A stretch of DNA of 64,000 nucleotides from CAVUWL01 sp963700105. Lineage in GTDB: Bacteria > Actinomycetota > Thermoleophilia > Solirubrobacterales > 70-9. The notes below the pieces were generated by a model. It was not told the DNA's origin. It saw nothing but the letters and a program-made list of their open reading frames with translations, and did not search any database. Both the position numbers and the translations under genes were made by a program. The first letter of the stretch is position 1; each line of letters begins with the position of its first letter. Positions 37,010 through 44,621 of the stretch are shown piece after piece. The DNA lies in assembly GCA_963700105.1 (NCBI GenBank), contig CAVOWL010000004.1, positions 310,001 to 374,000 on the forward strand. Direction: 5' to 3'.

Positions 37010-37720
37010 ATGCATGCGGCTAAACCCAAAGTACTATTCGTCTACTACACGTACACAAAGCAGACCCAGAAGGTAGTCGAAGCGATGAGCGAGATGCTCC
37101 GTGATCGCGGCTGTGACGTCAAGCTGGCGAAGATCGACCTTACCGACAGCCGCTACACAGCCCGTTTCCATCAGTTTCCCATGCCGCATGCATTTCGCGA
37201 GCTAGTGGCGATGATCCCGGCGGAGATCTTCCGCAAGACCGGGGACATCAGCATCCCCGAGGACGCGCGTGGCGGAGACTATGACCTCGTCTGCATCGGG
37301 TCACCGACCTGGTGGCTATCGACTGATTTGCCGATGCGCTCCTACCTGGAGTCTGATGCCGCGGGGGCGGTTCTGGGAGGAACCTCCTTTGCTCCTGTCG
37401 TAGTCTGCCGACGCTACTTCGGCCACAACCAGCGAACGGTCAAGAAGCTAGCAACCCAGCGCGGCGGCAAGTACCTCGATGGAATTCACTTCGCCTACCA
37501 AGGCGGGCAGATAAAATCTCTACTGTCCCTTTTGAGCTATCTCGGTACTGGTGAATATCGGGACCGCTACCTTGGCGTGAAGATTCCGCCTACCAACATT
37601 CAGGAGTATCACTTGGCCGAAGCACGGACGTTCGCAAACGGGTTAGCTGATCAGCTCACCGCCGGGGTGCCCACTACGGCTTCCGGGCAGAACCGCGGTC
37701 AAGAAAGACGCAGCGCGTAG
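37010..37720 (+). CDS. Flavodoxin-fold protein (NAD(P)H oxidoreductase-like)
   Basis: A 236-residue protein. The N-terminal strand and loop VLFVYYTYTKQTQKVVEAM is the FMN phosphate loop of flavodoxins, and CIGSPTWWLSTDLPMRSYL is the second flavin-contact loop. The longer C-terminal half (VVVCRRYFGHNQRTVKKLA) resembles proteins loosely named dialkylresorcinol-condensing-like. An excellent AGGAGGAG ribosome site ends five bases before ATG 37010, which decides the start over the longer frame at 36971. It probably reduces a quinone or other small molecule; the exact role is unknown. Confidence 0.78.
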   Translation: MHAAKPKVLFVYYTYTKQTQKVVEAMSEMLRDRGCDVKLAKIDLTDSRYTARFHQFPMPHAFRELVAMIPAEIFRKTGDISIPEDARGGDYDLVCIGSPTWWLSTDLPMRSYLESDAAGAVLGGTSFAPVVVCRRYFGHNQRTVKKLATQRGGKYLDGIHFAYQGGQIKSLLSLLSYLGTGEYRDRYLGVKIPPTNIQEYHLAEARTFANGLADQLTAGVPTTASGQNRGQERRSA

Positions 37721-37872
37721 GGTCCGATCTGATTTGCAATTGTGGCCGAAAGCGCGGCGGAGGACAGTTGCCACCCAACCCCCGGCGGAATAAGGTGTGA
37801 AACTGTGGCGCTGTTGTCGGCGGCTTAACAATCACCTGAGGCCAACTGAGGGAACTAATCTCGCCGCCGCGC

Positions 37873-38547
37873 TTATGTAGCCGCAAGCCGCAGAATTCCA
37901 AATGCAGTCAAACCCAGCCCAACCGCAAATGCCAGGGGGGCGACCACAATCGGCCAGTGACTTAGAACGCCGTCCCGAACCCTGCTGAGGAATTCGGACG
38001 CGCCGGGGCCCATTACGGCGCAGACGACTGCGACGCCGATCAGCGGCAGGACATAGACAAGGTTGTAGACGCCGAGAAGAATTAGCTTCTCCGGTGGGGA
38101 GACTCCTGACCCCACGATGATGCTGATCGCAGCGAAGTAAGGAAACGCTGTTAGCAATTCGACCCCGGCGATACCCGCCCCCATAACCACCGCAGATTGA
38201 CCCGCGCTGCTGTGCCTCTTCGTCTTGGGCTGCTGTCGTTCTGCCAATGTTTGGCGTTTGGCCCAGACCGCCACGCCACCCAAACTGAGAGACACGCCAC
38301 CCCCCACGATCAGGCCATACTTGACCTCGGTGCTCAGTTTAGGAAGTAGGGACCGGACGAGATCCGCGAGACCAAGCGCTACCAACACGCCCCCTAGAAA
38401 TGTGACAGCAAACGCTGCAATCGCGAATGCAGCGGTACGTCGTCGAGGGTGCGATCCGGCAGCAAGGTAGAGGTCGGTGAGGATCAAAGACGGATTGATC
38501 GAGTCGGGCAACGCAATCGCCGCCACCACCAGTGCCAGGCTCAGCAC
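37873..38547 (-). CDS. GAP (Sap, sulfolipid-addressing-like) family membrane protein
   Basis: A 224-residue membrane protein with six hydrophobic segments. The start MLSLALVVAAIALPDSINPS has the conserved proline-asparagine motif of the LysE/cadmium-resistance-like GAP family, repeated in spirit in the second half (GAGIAGVELLTAFPYFAAIS). Mycobacterial relatives (Sap) help move glycolipids such as sulfolipid-1 across the membrane. Function here is unknown. A short inverted repeat lies 150 bases upstream. Confidence 0.8.
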   Translation of the reverse strand: MLSLALVVAAIALPDSINPSLILTDLYLAAGSHPRRRTAAFAIAAFAVTFLGGVLVALGLADLVRSLLPKLSTEVKYGLIVGGGVSLSLGGVAVWAKRQTLAERQQPKTKRHSSAGQSAVVMGAGIAGVELLTAFPYFAAISIIVGSGVSPPEKLILLGVYNLVYVLPLIGVAVVCAVMGPGASEFLSRVRDGVLSHWPIVVAPLAFAVGLGLTAFGILRLAAT

Positions 38548-38697
38548 GTCTTCCCGTTGGCTTGCTTGTGCCTTGCGAAATGGGCTTCCCTGCCGCTCCG
38601 GTCAGCTCGGGCTGGCCAGAAGGCGATGGATATCCGGATCACTCCAAGGATCGGCCAGCTGAATGTTGCGATAGTGAGAACTTGGGCCATTTTCTTT

Positions 38698-38725
38698 CAA
38701 TCCCAATCTCTAGGTCATGGGATTG
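38698..38725. repeat. 8-bp inverted repeat upstream of GAP-family gene
   Basis: CAATCCCA and TGGGATTG are separated by 12 bases, in the 284-base gap between the GAP-family gene (start 38547) and the hypothetical gene ending at 38832. It could be an operator or a weak hairpin; no T-run is next to it. Confidence 0.35.
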
Positions 38726-38831
38726 GTGCTTGCAGATTACACACCACCCTAATAACAGTCGTGCTCTGCAGCTGTCAGGAGTCGGCGTTCGGTGCCCAAG
38801 TAGTTAGCTGGCACCCAAGGTCGAACTGCCT

Positions 38832-39320
38832 TCAGTTAGGGCTCCGCGGGCCGTGTGGCCGTGGGAGTCCATCTGTCGGCACGCTGGTTGGGACCTCCGA
38901 GCCCTGTTGGGTACGCCCTTCAATTCTGATGGCCTCCCACTGCTCTTCACTGCCATCAAACGGCTCGATCTCTAAACTGGAGATACGATCGTGCAACTGC
39001 TGCCAGCGCTGTCCATCGTGTTCGAAGGCCACCCAAATCTTCGGGGAGGCACCGTTCTGCCAGCTCATCGGTGAGGTAGGGTCGTCGGCGTAATCGTGGG
39101 CGTTCGCCCACGATGACCCGTAGTACTCGATCGCTTGGCGCTCAGCTTTATCGCCTTCATCGGCTAGCTGTGCCCACTGCGCATCGGTTGGCGTATAGCT
39201 CTCCTCGGTCAATGTGCCCCTCGGTCGGACTGAGGCGACTATACGCCAGCGTCTGACAATCGGCCGATTGGTCGAAGTGCGGGCGGATTCGCGGAAGTTC
39301 AGATGGTCAAACCTCCTCAT
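38832..39320 (-). CDS. Hypothetical protein
   Basis: Up to 162 residues. The middle of the frame looks genuinely coding: YTPTDAQWAQLADEGDKAER, then EYYGSSWANAHDYADD, KIWVAFEHDGQRWQQLHDRI and EQWEAIRIEG. It is acidic, tryptophan-rich and without signal peptide or membrane segment. The first ~30 residues are arginine-rich and may be upstream of the true start. I do not recognise a family. Codon choice resembles neighbouring real genes. Confidence 0.5.
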   Translation of the reverse strand: MRRFDHLNFRESARTSTNRPIVRRWRIVASVRPRGTLTEESYTPTDAQWAQLADEGDKAERQAIEYYGSSWANAHDYADDPTSPMSWQNGASPKIWVAFEHDGQRWQQLHDRISSLEIEPFDGSEEQWEAIRIEGRTQQGSEVPTSVPTDGLPRPHGPRSPN

Positions 39321-39655
39321 GCCCTGCTCTCTCGAGTAGCCGTGGCGCCTCGGGCGAGAGGTTGGCGTGGAGGAGCAGAGTCACGCCGTCGGCGCGACAA
39401 CTGGCAGCTCGCGCTCCTACACAGCCGCCGTCTTCGCGAGCGTGCCTTCCGGTAGATAGCCCACAGCGGCTTGATCAAGTACGGATGGCCGAGGCCGCCT
39501 GGCCTTGCGCTTGCCACCCGTCCATGAGAGCTTGGGGTCTGCAGTCGTAATCGTGTTCAGCTTGCGATCTCTGAAAGCGGGCAGCACGGATACGCTTAGA
39601 GCCCGTCGGTAACCCCGCAGAATCGCCGCCTTGAAACCTTGGCCTGAGTGATTGC

Positions 39656-39859
39656 CTAGGTCACGCGCTCGGCGCCATCGATCCAGGCTCTCGCGGTCTC
39701 AGCCAGGGTCCTGGGGCCCGGAGTCCGCAGCGGGGCGTTTTCGACCAAGCGCTTTGCGTCCACCCGCCCGGCCTTCGCCTCAGCTAGCTGCGCGAAGGAT
39801 GTCGGTCCTCTCGCCGCCGCGTAGCGAGTGGACAAAGGGTTCGTGTCTCGCGACATCAA
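39656..39859 (-). pseudogene. Tyrosine integrase N-terminal remnant
   Basis: A 67-codon frame reading FAQLAEAKAGRVDAKRLVEN followed by LRTPGPRTLAETARAWIDGA. This is the arm-binding/SAM-like start seen in actinobacterial phage integrases (…LAEAKAWRADA…, then a TLxEAAxxWLxGAExG segment). It stops exactly where the core-binding domain should begin, and no catalytic domain follows downstream. With the integrase remnant at 54.5 kb it points to earlier integrations around the tRNA-Cys locus. Call made from pattern memory only. Confidence 0.5.
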
Positions 39860-40260
39860 TACCCGCGCCCGAGTTAGCCGGACAAAGCTCCGTGTGGCGT
39901 TTCACTATTCCCCCTGCCATGACTCCTCCTCAATTGACATCAGTTAGACGTAACCCCGATGGCAAAGGCGCTCGCTGAATCCCCGCCCCCAGCTCGAGCG
40001 ACCCTTTGAACCATCGCCGCCGATGCCTGCGACACCCACCACTCGAGCTCGATTGGTCGGACCCCTTCAACGGGCCGACCCCGCCCTCGCCCAGTCTAGA
40101 CGGCCTCTACCCCTTTTACCTGCTACAAAAGGCGAGCTTCTCTTGCTCGGCGATCAGGCGGATGCGGGCGGCTGAACCGAAAGCGCCCTCCGCCCGGTCG
40201 ATCGAGAGAAACAACCGATAGAGTTGGCGGCACTGAAGCTCAGAAGGGGTCGGTCTCGCA
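39860..40260. other. Gene-poor stretch before lemA
   Basis: No convincing gene. A minus-strand frame ending at 40116 contains QLYRLFLSIDRAEGAFGSAA then RIRLIAEQEKLAFCSR, which looks protein-like, but its upstream part is the antisense of lemA. I cannot place it. Confidence 0.35.
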
Positions 40261-40923
40261 ATGGTTGTGCTGATCATCGTCATCGTCGTGCTCGCGCTAC
40301 TCGGACTTGGCTTGTGGGTGGGATACAACGGCTTGGTCAAGCGGCGCACTCGGACTCAGGAAGCGTGGTCGCAGATCGACGTGGAGCTCAAGCGCCGTCA
40401 CGACCTCATCCCCAACCTCGTGTCGACGGTGCAGGGCTACGCCGCCCACGAGAGGGAGACCTTCCAGGCAGTTACTGAGGCCCGGGCCAACGCGGTCGCT
40501 GCCGGTGCGACGGGGGACCCCGGTCAAGTCGCCCCTGCTGAGAACGCACTGTCGGGGACGCTACGTTCCCTGTTCGCGGTCGCCGAGAACTATCCGCAGC
40601 TGCGGGCAGTCGAAAATTTCCTGCAGCTCCAGGAAACGCTCACCGCAACCGAGGACAAGATCGAGTATGCGCGCCGCTATTACAACACCAGCGTTCGCGA
40701 CTACAACATCGCGCTGCAGACGTTTCCGCGCAGGATGATCGCGGGGCCGTTTGGCTTTAGGGCGGCAGCGTTCTTTGCCACCGGTGAGGAGGATCGTGCC
40801 GCGCCTCAGGTGAGCATCCCCAGCTCTAGCCCGGGCGCGAGAGGCCCAGCATCCCTGCCTGGCGCTGGCGCCGAGGCGCTTCCGCCTGCTTCTGGCACTC
40901 AGGGCCCACCGCCGGCCGACTGA
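40261..40923 (+). CDS. lemA: LemA family protein
   Basis: A 220-residue protein with an N-terminal membrane anchor (VVLIIVIVVLALLGLGLWVG) and the long helical bundle of LemA: VKRRTRTQEAWSQIDVELKR, then RHDLIPNLVSTVQGYAAHE and ENFLQLQETLTATEDKIEYA. The C-terminal ~40 residues are a proline/alanine-rich tail. LemA proteins have an unknown function but commonly sit beside HtpX proteases, as here (htpX is convergent, 28 bases away). ATG 40261 is the natural start. Cell location: membrane-bound, domain probably outside. Confidence 0.9.
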   Translation: MVVLIIVIVVLALLGLGLWVGYNGLVKRRTRTQEAWSQIDVELKRRHDLIPNLVSTVQGYAAHERETFQAVTEARANAVAAGATGDPGQVAPAENALSGTLRSLFAVAENYPQLRAVENFLQLQETLTATEDKIEYARRYYNTSVRDYNIALQTFPRRMIAGPFGFRAAAFFATGEEDRAAPQVSIPSSSPGARGPASLPGAGAEALPPASGTQGPPPAD

Positions 40924-40951
40924 GACTCCACCCGGCGAACTGGCTGGCCGG

Positions 40952-41920
40952 TCAGACGGCCTGGCCCAAGGCGATCTTTTCGAGTGCAGCTATCCGCTCC
41001 TCGATGGGAGGGTGGGTGTCATAGAGGTGGTGATACCAGGCATCGTGATGCTGCAACGGGTCGTCTATGCACATCGCCGCGGTGGCGTGGTTCATGCTCT
41101 TGAACGGCTTGTCGTTTTGTTGGAGTTTCTTGAGGGCGCTCAGCAGTCCGGCCGGGTTGCGGGTCAGCTCCACACCGCTCACGTCGGCCAGTGACTCGCG
41201 GCGGCGCGAGAGCGCCAGGCGAATGAGTGGACCGAAGATGAAGCCGACTACCGCGAGCAGCGCGCCGGCCGCGATGATCACGATCACGGCCTGGTTGCCG
41301 CTGGAACCTCGCCCGCCTCCGGCGAAGAATGCGCTCCGCCATAGGATGCTGGCCAGTAGGGCCGCCATTCCGATCATCGTTCCGACCACGAGCAAAAGAC
41401 GAATGTCGTGGTTCTTGATGTGGCTCATCTCGTGGCTGGCCACGCCTTCGAGCTCCTCGCGGTTCATGACGGCGAGCAGTCCCGTTGTAAATGTGATGGC
41501 TGCTTTTTCCGGGCTGACCCCCGTGGCAAAGGCGTTGGGCGAGGGGTCATCGATCACATACACGGCGGGCTTGGGGATCCCCTCGCCGATGGCCAAAGCC
41601 TCAACCAGGTCGTGCAGATGTCGGTACTGGGTGGGGTCGGCCGGCACGGCCCCCGAGACTCGCAGGACCAGTGCGGCTCCCGCGTTCAGGGAGTAGACGA
41701 TCCCGCCGACGGCCAGCGCAGCACAGATCGCGATGCCGACGATTACCGGGGTCCAGCCGTAGTTGGTAGTCGAAGCGCGCCCATATTCAGCGTTGGCTGC
41801 AGGGTGATAGACCGCTTTAAAGAGGAGGCCACAGGCGGCTCCGATGGCAAGCCAGATCACGAAGAACAGGGCGATGAAGAGGACGGTCCGTCGCTTGTTG
41901 CTGGCGATCTCGCTGTACAC
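40952..41920 (-). CDS. htpX: HtpX-type M48 membrane metalloprotease
   Basis: A zinc protease of membrane quality control. The catalytic motif is HEMSH in EGVASHEMSHIKNHDIRL, and a distal ligand region ESLADVSGVELTRNP supplies the third zinc ligand. Membrane segments flank it (FIALFFVIWLAIGAACGLLF, IVGIAICAALAVGGIVYSL and two more). I prefer GTG 41920 (VYSEIASNKRRTVLFIA), giving 322 residues, over the upstream ATG at 42007, whose extra 29 residues are unlike the family. It ends 28 bases from convergent lemA. Confidence 0.9.
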   Translation of the reverse strand: MYSEIASNKRRTVLFIALFFVIWLAIGAACGLLFKAVYHPAANAEYGRASTTNYGWTPVIVGIAICAALAVGGIVYSLNAGAALVLRVSGAVPADPTQYRHLHDLVEALAIGEGIPKPAVYVIDDPSPNAFATGVSPEKAAITFTTGLLAVMNREELEGVASHEMSHIKNHDIRLLLVVGTMIGMAALLASILWRSAFFAGGGRGSSGNQAVIVIIAAGALLAVVGFIFGPLIRLALSRRRESLADVSGVELTRNPAGLLSALKKLQQNDKPFKSMNHATAAMCIDDPLQHHDAWYHHLYDTHPPIEERIAALEKIALGQAV

Positions 41921-42224
41921 ATGCCGAATCCTATGGCACCAATAACCAACCTCTGGATCAGTTCGACTTCTGCCGCTCGGCGCGCCGGTGGGTGTCGAAA
42001 ACTCCATCGGGCAGCCGCCTCGTACTCGGGGATAGTTCTGATGGAGACTGGATGAACTAATCAGCTACCGGGTCGCGAAGGTGAACGGCCGTGCTCGACC
42101 GCCAGGGAACGTGCCTACTCCTCGGGCTGGTTGGTCCCCCCGCCCAATGCCGCCCCCTGACAACCAGCGGGCCTTCGACCGGACCTCAAAGGTCCGATCG
42201 CTTAGGCTTAGCTAAAAGCCCGGC

Positions 42225-42437
42225 CAAATTCCTCCACCAGCCTCATCAGCATTTCGGTGACCGACAGATTCGCCTGCCGCGGCGGCTCCGCCCCAGGCGC
42301 CTTCGTTTTATCGAGATACCCCCGAACGGCGACCGCGTGCCTCCCTTCCCAGCCAGCGGGAACGCCTGGAGGCCAGCCCATCTCCGGCCCGCATAATCTG
42401 CCCAGGTGAACCTCAGAATTTGGCTCTGCAACTGGTA
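42225..42437. repeat. Diverged copy of the integrative element's right end, lying outside its left end
   Basis: About 155 bases from 42225 to 42383 align with 53936-54092 (CATCAGC, then CCGACAGATTCG, CTGCCGCGGCGGCTCC, TTCCCAGC and GAGCCCAT-like blocks), and 42400-42437 aligns with 54227-54263 (TGGCTCTG, AACT). The right-end copy has roughly 130 extra bases between the two blocks. Because one copy is outside the left boundary and the other is inside the right boundary, it looks like the right end of an older, related element in tandem. Confidence 0.65.
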
Positions 42438-42483
42438 AAGGCGCCTACCGGAATCGAACCGGTGTAAACGGCTTTGCAGGCCG
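42438..42483. repeat. Left attachment repeat (displaced tRNA-Cys 3' end)
   Basis: A 46-base sequence identical to 54264-54309, from the discriminator base through the T arm to the anticodon loop of tRNA-Cys (minus-strand sense). Beyond 42483 the tRNA match is lost, so this is a fragment, not a second tRNA gene. Confidence 0.92.
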
Positions 42484-42565
42484 TGATATTGCCTAGGGTT
42501 TAGATCCTTCAGGCATGAAACCGCTCAGTCAAGCGGCCTCCGCGTCAAGCGTGAGCTGTTTTGAT

Positions 42566-42586
42566 TGGTACCCAACGTGGTACCCA
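42566..42586 (+). promoter_or_regulatory. Paired TGGTACCCA motif, left end (candidate integrase arm sites)
   Basis: TGGTACCCA at 42566-42574 and again at 42578-42586, direct repeats 12 bases apart (about one helical turn). The same pair recurs at the right end (54192-54213). Position between the attachment repeat and the integrase start fits arm-type sites bound by the integrase N-terminal domain or its directionality factor. Confidence 0.5.
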
Positions 42587-42626
42587 TGCCGCCAAAGGTC
42601 CGGCTCCATCGCTAGGGTCTCCGTCC

Positions 42627-43895
42627 GTGCCCATACAGACCGACGCTACTCCAACCGGCTTTCTGGTTATCCGCAAGCATGGAGACCGAGCTTTCTATGA
42701 AGGGAAGTGGAGGGACTCAACGCGGACCCAGCGCAAGCGCCGCCTCGGGCGAGCCTGGCTTGAGCAACGCGCAGGTGAGTGGGTCAAGCCGAGCGGCCGG
42801 GTCCGCAATGGGTTTCTTGACGAGCGGCGCGCGCACGTGAAGTTGGCGCAGATAATCGCCGACCAGGAGGCGGCGCTTCGCCGCGCAGATAATCAGCGCG
42901 ACGCGAGTTTTGCCGCAGTTGCTGCCGGCTGGCTTGAGTTCGTCGAGCACGAGAAGCGGGTCAAGCCGTCGACCCTGGCCGACTACCGGATCATGTTGGC
43001 GAAGGGCAACGGCAAGAAGGGCCAGCGAGGCGCCCGGATCATGCGGACGTTCGGCGGCAGGGACCTCGTCGACATCGACACTGTCGCTGTGCAGCGCTTT
43101 CTGGCTCTGCTCGACCGCGAGAAGATCACTGCGCGAACGGTGAATAAGCATCGGCAGCTCTTACATGCGATCTTCGCCTACGCGATGCGCTCTGACACCT
43201 ACGGGCTGCGAACGAACCCGGTGAGCGACACCAAGAAGCGGCCGGAGGCTGGCGCGGCCCCGATCGACACCTTCGAGACTAATGAGGTTCGGGCGATTGC
43301 GAAAGCAGCACGGGAAGGCCTTCACCGCAACCGGCGCAAATACGATCGCCTACCGAGCGCGAACGCTGAGTGGAAGCGCACGAACACTCAGGACGCGGCC
43401 CTCTTCATCATCGCCGCGTTCACCGGGTTAAGGCTGGGGGAGCTACTGGCATTGCGGTGGAAGGACGTCGACCTTGAGGACTCACGCCTAACCGTGGAGC
43501 GCGCTGTGTCGGCCGGTCGGGAGGTTGCGACGACCAAGTCCCGCAATTTCCGAACGGTGCCGCTCTCTGAGCAGGCGGCGGCCGAACTTCACCAACTCGC
43601 TAAGCGGGAGCGGTTCACCGGGCGATCGGATTCTGTCTTCTGCCGTGCGACCGGCGAAGCGTTGGACGGCTTCACTGTCCGGCGACGATTCTTGGCGGCG
43701 CAAGAGGCAGCTGGTGTCCGTGTTCGCAGATTCCACGACCTGCGCCACAGCTTCGGCTCCCTTGCGGTCCGCAGCTTCGACCCCGTCAGCGTGCAGAGCA
43801 TGATGGGGCATGCAAACCTCGCGACCACAGAACGCTATCTCCATAGCAAGCCACGTGATGACGACGCAACGAAACTCACTGCAGCATTTTCTTAG
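42627..43895 (+). CDS. int: Tyrosine site-specific integrase
   Basis: About 422 residues from GTG 42627. An N-terminal arm-binding segment (FLVIRKHGDRAFYEGKWRDS) and SAM-like core-binding domain (FAAVAAGWLEFVEHEKRVKP) precede the catalytic domain with Arg in FTGLRLGELLALRW, Lys in TTKSRNFRTVPL, HxxR in FHDLRHSFGSLA and the nucleophile Tyr in MGHANLATTERYLH. All five core residues appear intact, so it may be active. An open frame extends back to 42561 but would cover the paired TGGTACCCA motifs and lacks family character. It catalyses insertion at tRNA-Cys. Confidence 0.93.
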   Translation: MPIQTDATPTGFLVIRKHGDRAFYEGKWRDSTRTQRKRRLGRAWLEQRAGEWVKPSGRVRNGFLDERRAHVKLAQIIADQEAALRRADNQRDASFAAVAAGWLEFVEHEKRVKPSTLADYRIMLAKGNGKKGQRGARIMRTFGGRDLVDIDTVAVQRFLALLDREKITARTVNKHRQLLHAIFAYAMRSDTYGLRTNPVSDTKKRPEAGAAPIDTFETNEVRAIAKAAREGLHRNRRKYDRLPSANAEWKRTNTQDAALFIIAAFTGLRLGELLALRWKDVDLEDSRLTVERAVSAGREVATTKSRNFRTVPLSEQAAAELHQLAKRERFTGRSDSVFCRATGEALDGFTVRRRFLAAQEAAGVRVRRFHDLRHSFGSLAVRSFDPVSVQSMMGHANLATTERYLHSKPRDDDATKLTAAFS

Positions 43896-43970
43896 GATCT
43901 TTACGAGTTCAACGGCTCAAACAGTTGACCGACAAGCGTTCGCCCCGGATTGTGTCGCCGACGCCCGCAC

Positions 43971-44198
43971 CTAGACCCGCTCGGTCCCGAAAAGCTCCCC
44001 AATGTAGGCGTCCAGCCGACCACGCAGGGCAAACCATCGGTTACCGATTTTATTCGCGGGGATTACTCCGCGTCGCATGTAGTCGAGCGCTGTGGAACGC
44101 TGGACTTGGAGCACGGCAGCCACATCGGTAGGGGTGAGCAAGTCTTCGCGCGTGAATGACGTTCGAGGCTGCACATCAGATGCGATGCTTTCACTCAT
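43971..44198 (-). CDS. xis: Excisionase-like helix-turn-helix protein
   Basis: A 75-residue DNA-binding protein. LLTPTDVAAVLQVQRSTALD followed by YMRRGVIPANKIGNRW is the MerR-like winged HTH of the excisionase (HTH_17) family. Size and position next to an integrase, on the opposite strand and converging with it, suggest a recombination directionality factor. It could instead be a local transcription regulator. Confidence 0.8.
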   Translation of the reverse strand: MSESIASDVQPRTSFTREDLLTPTDVAAVLQVQRSTALDYMRRGVIPANKIGNRWFALRGRLDAYIGELFGTERV

Positions 44199-44317
44199 GG
44201 CTCACAGCCCCCGGCGCGTGGCGCAGCTGAAAGCCGGCCAGGTAGCTGGTGGGGAAGGACCCTCTCTTTCGGACCACGTGCTCATTCACCCCTGTTGTCC
44301 ATGCTGAGAGCAGGATG

Positions 44318-44500
44318 CTCCGGTCTTGGAGTGAGAAACCGTCCAGATCTTCTCCCTTAGGTCGTCGTTTACGCGTAGGAACGCCAGGCAGACATCGCCC
44401 AAGCCGTCCTCTGCGTCCTCCGGCGTTGAGATTGGAAGCGAGCTTGGCGCGCCAGCCGGGCCCGCTCGGAGCGAAGGAGCTGATCGAGGACTTGGGCTCG
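44318..44500 (-). pseudogene. Sigma-70-region-2-like remnant with frameshift
   Basis: One minus-strand frame reads AQVLDQLLRSERARLARQAR followed by FQSQ; the adjacent frame then continues TPEDAEDGLGDVCLAFLR. Joined, they resemble the start of sigma-like helix-turn-helix proteins found in actinobacterial mobile elements (LRIAR…AEDALQDAFLAFLR). The shift is one base. No downstream region 4 was found. It sits between xis and the relaxase in the 423-base gap 44199-44621, which otherwise holds nothing clear. Confidence 0.4.
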
Positions 44501-44621
44501 GCGCTCGGCACCGTCCCGCGGGCTTTGCGGCTGGAAGGCCATGCGGCCGCCTCGCACGCGACGCGTGCGACCATGCGGCTCGCGTGGCTTCCCGCCGACG
44601 CCTCCAGCGCATCGGTCTACC

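Noticed and set aside
42438..42510. A second tRNA-Cys gene at the left end
   Set aside because: Only the 3' half matches; the D arm and 5' acceptor strand are absent, so it is an attachment repeat.
42561..42626. Upstream start (TTG 42561) for the integrase
   Set aside because: Adds 22 residues without family character and covers the paired TGGTACCCA motifs; GTG 42627 precedes the conserved part.
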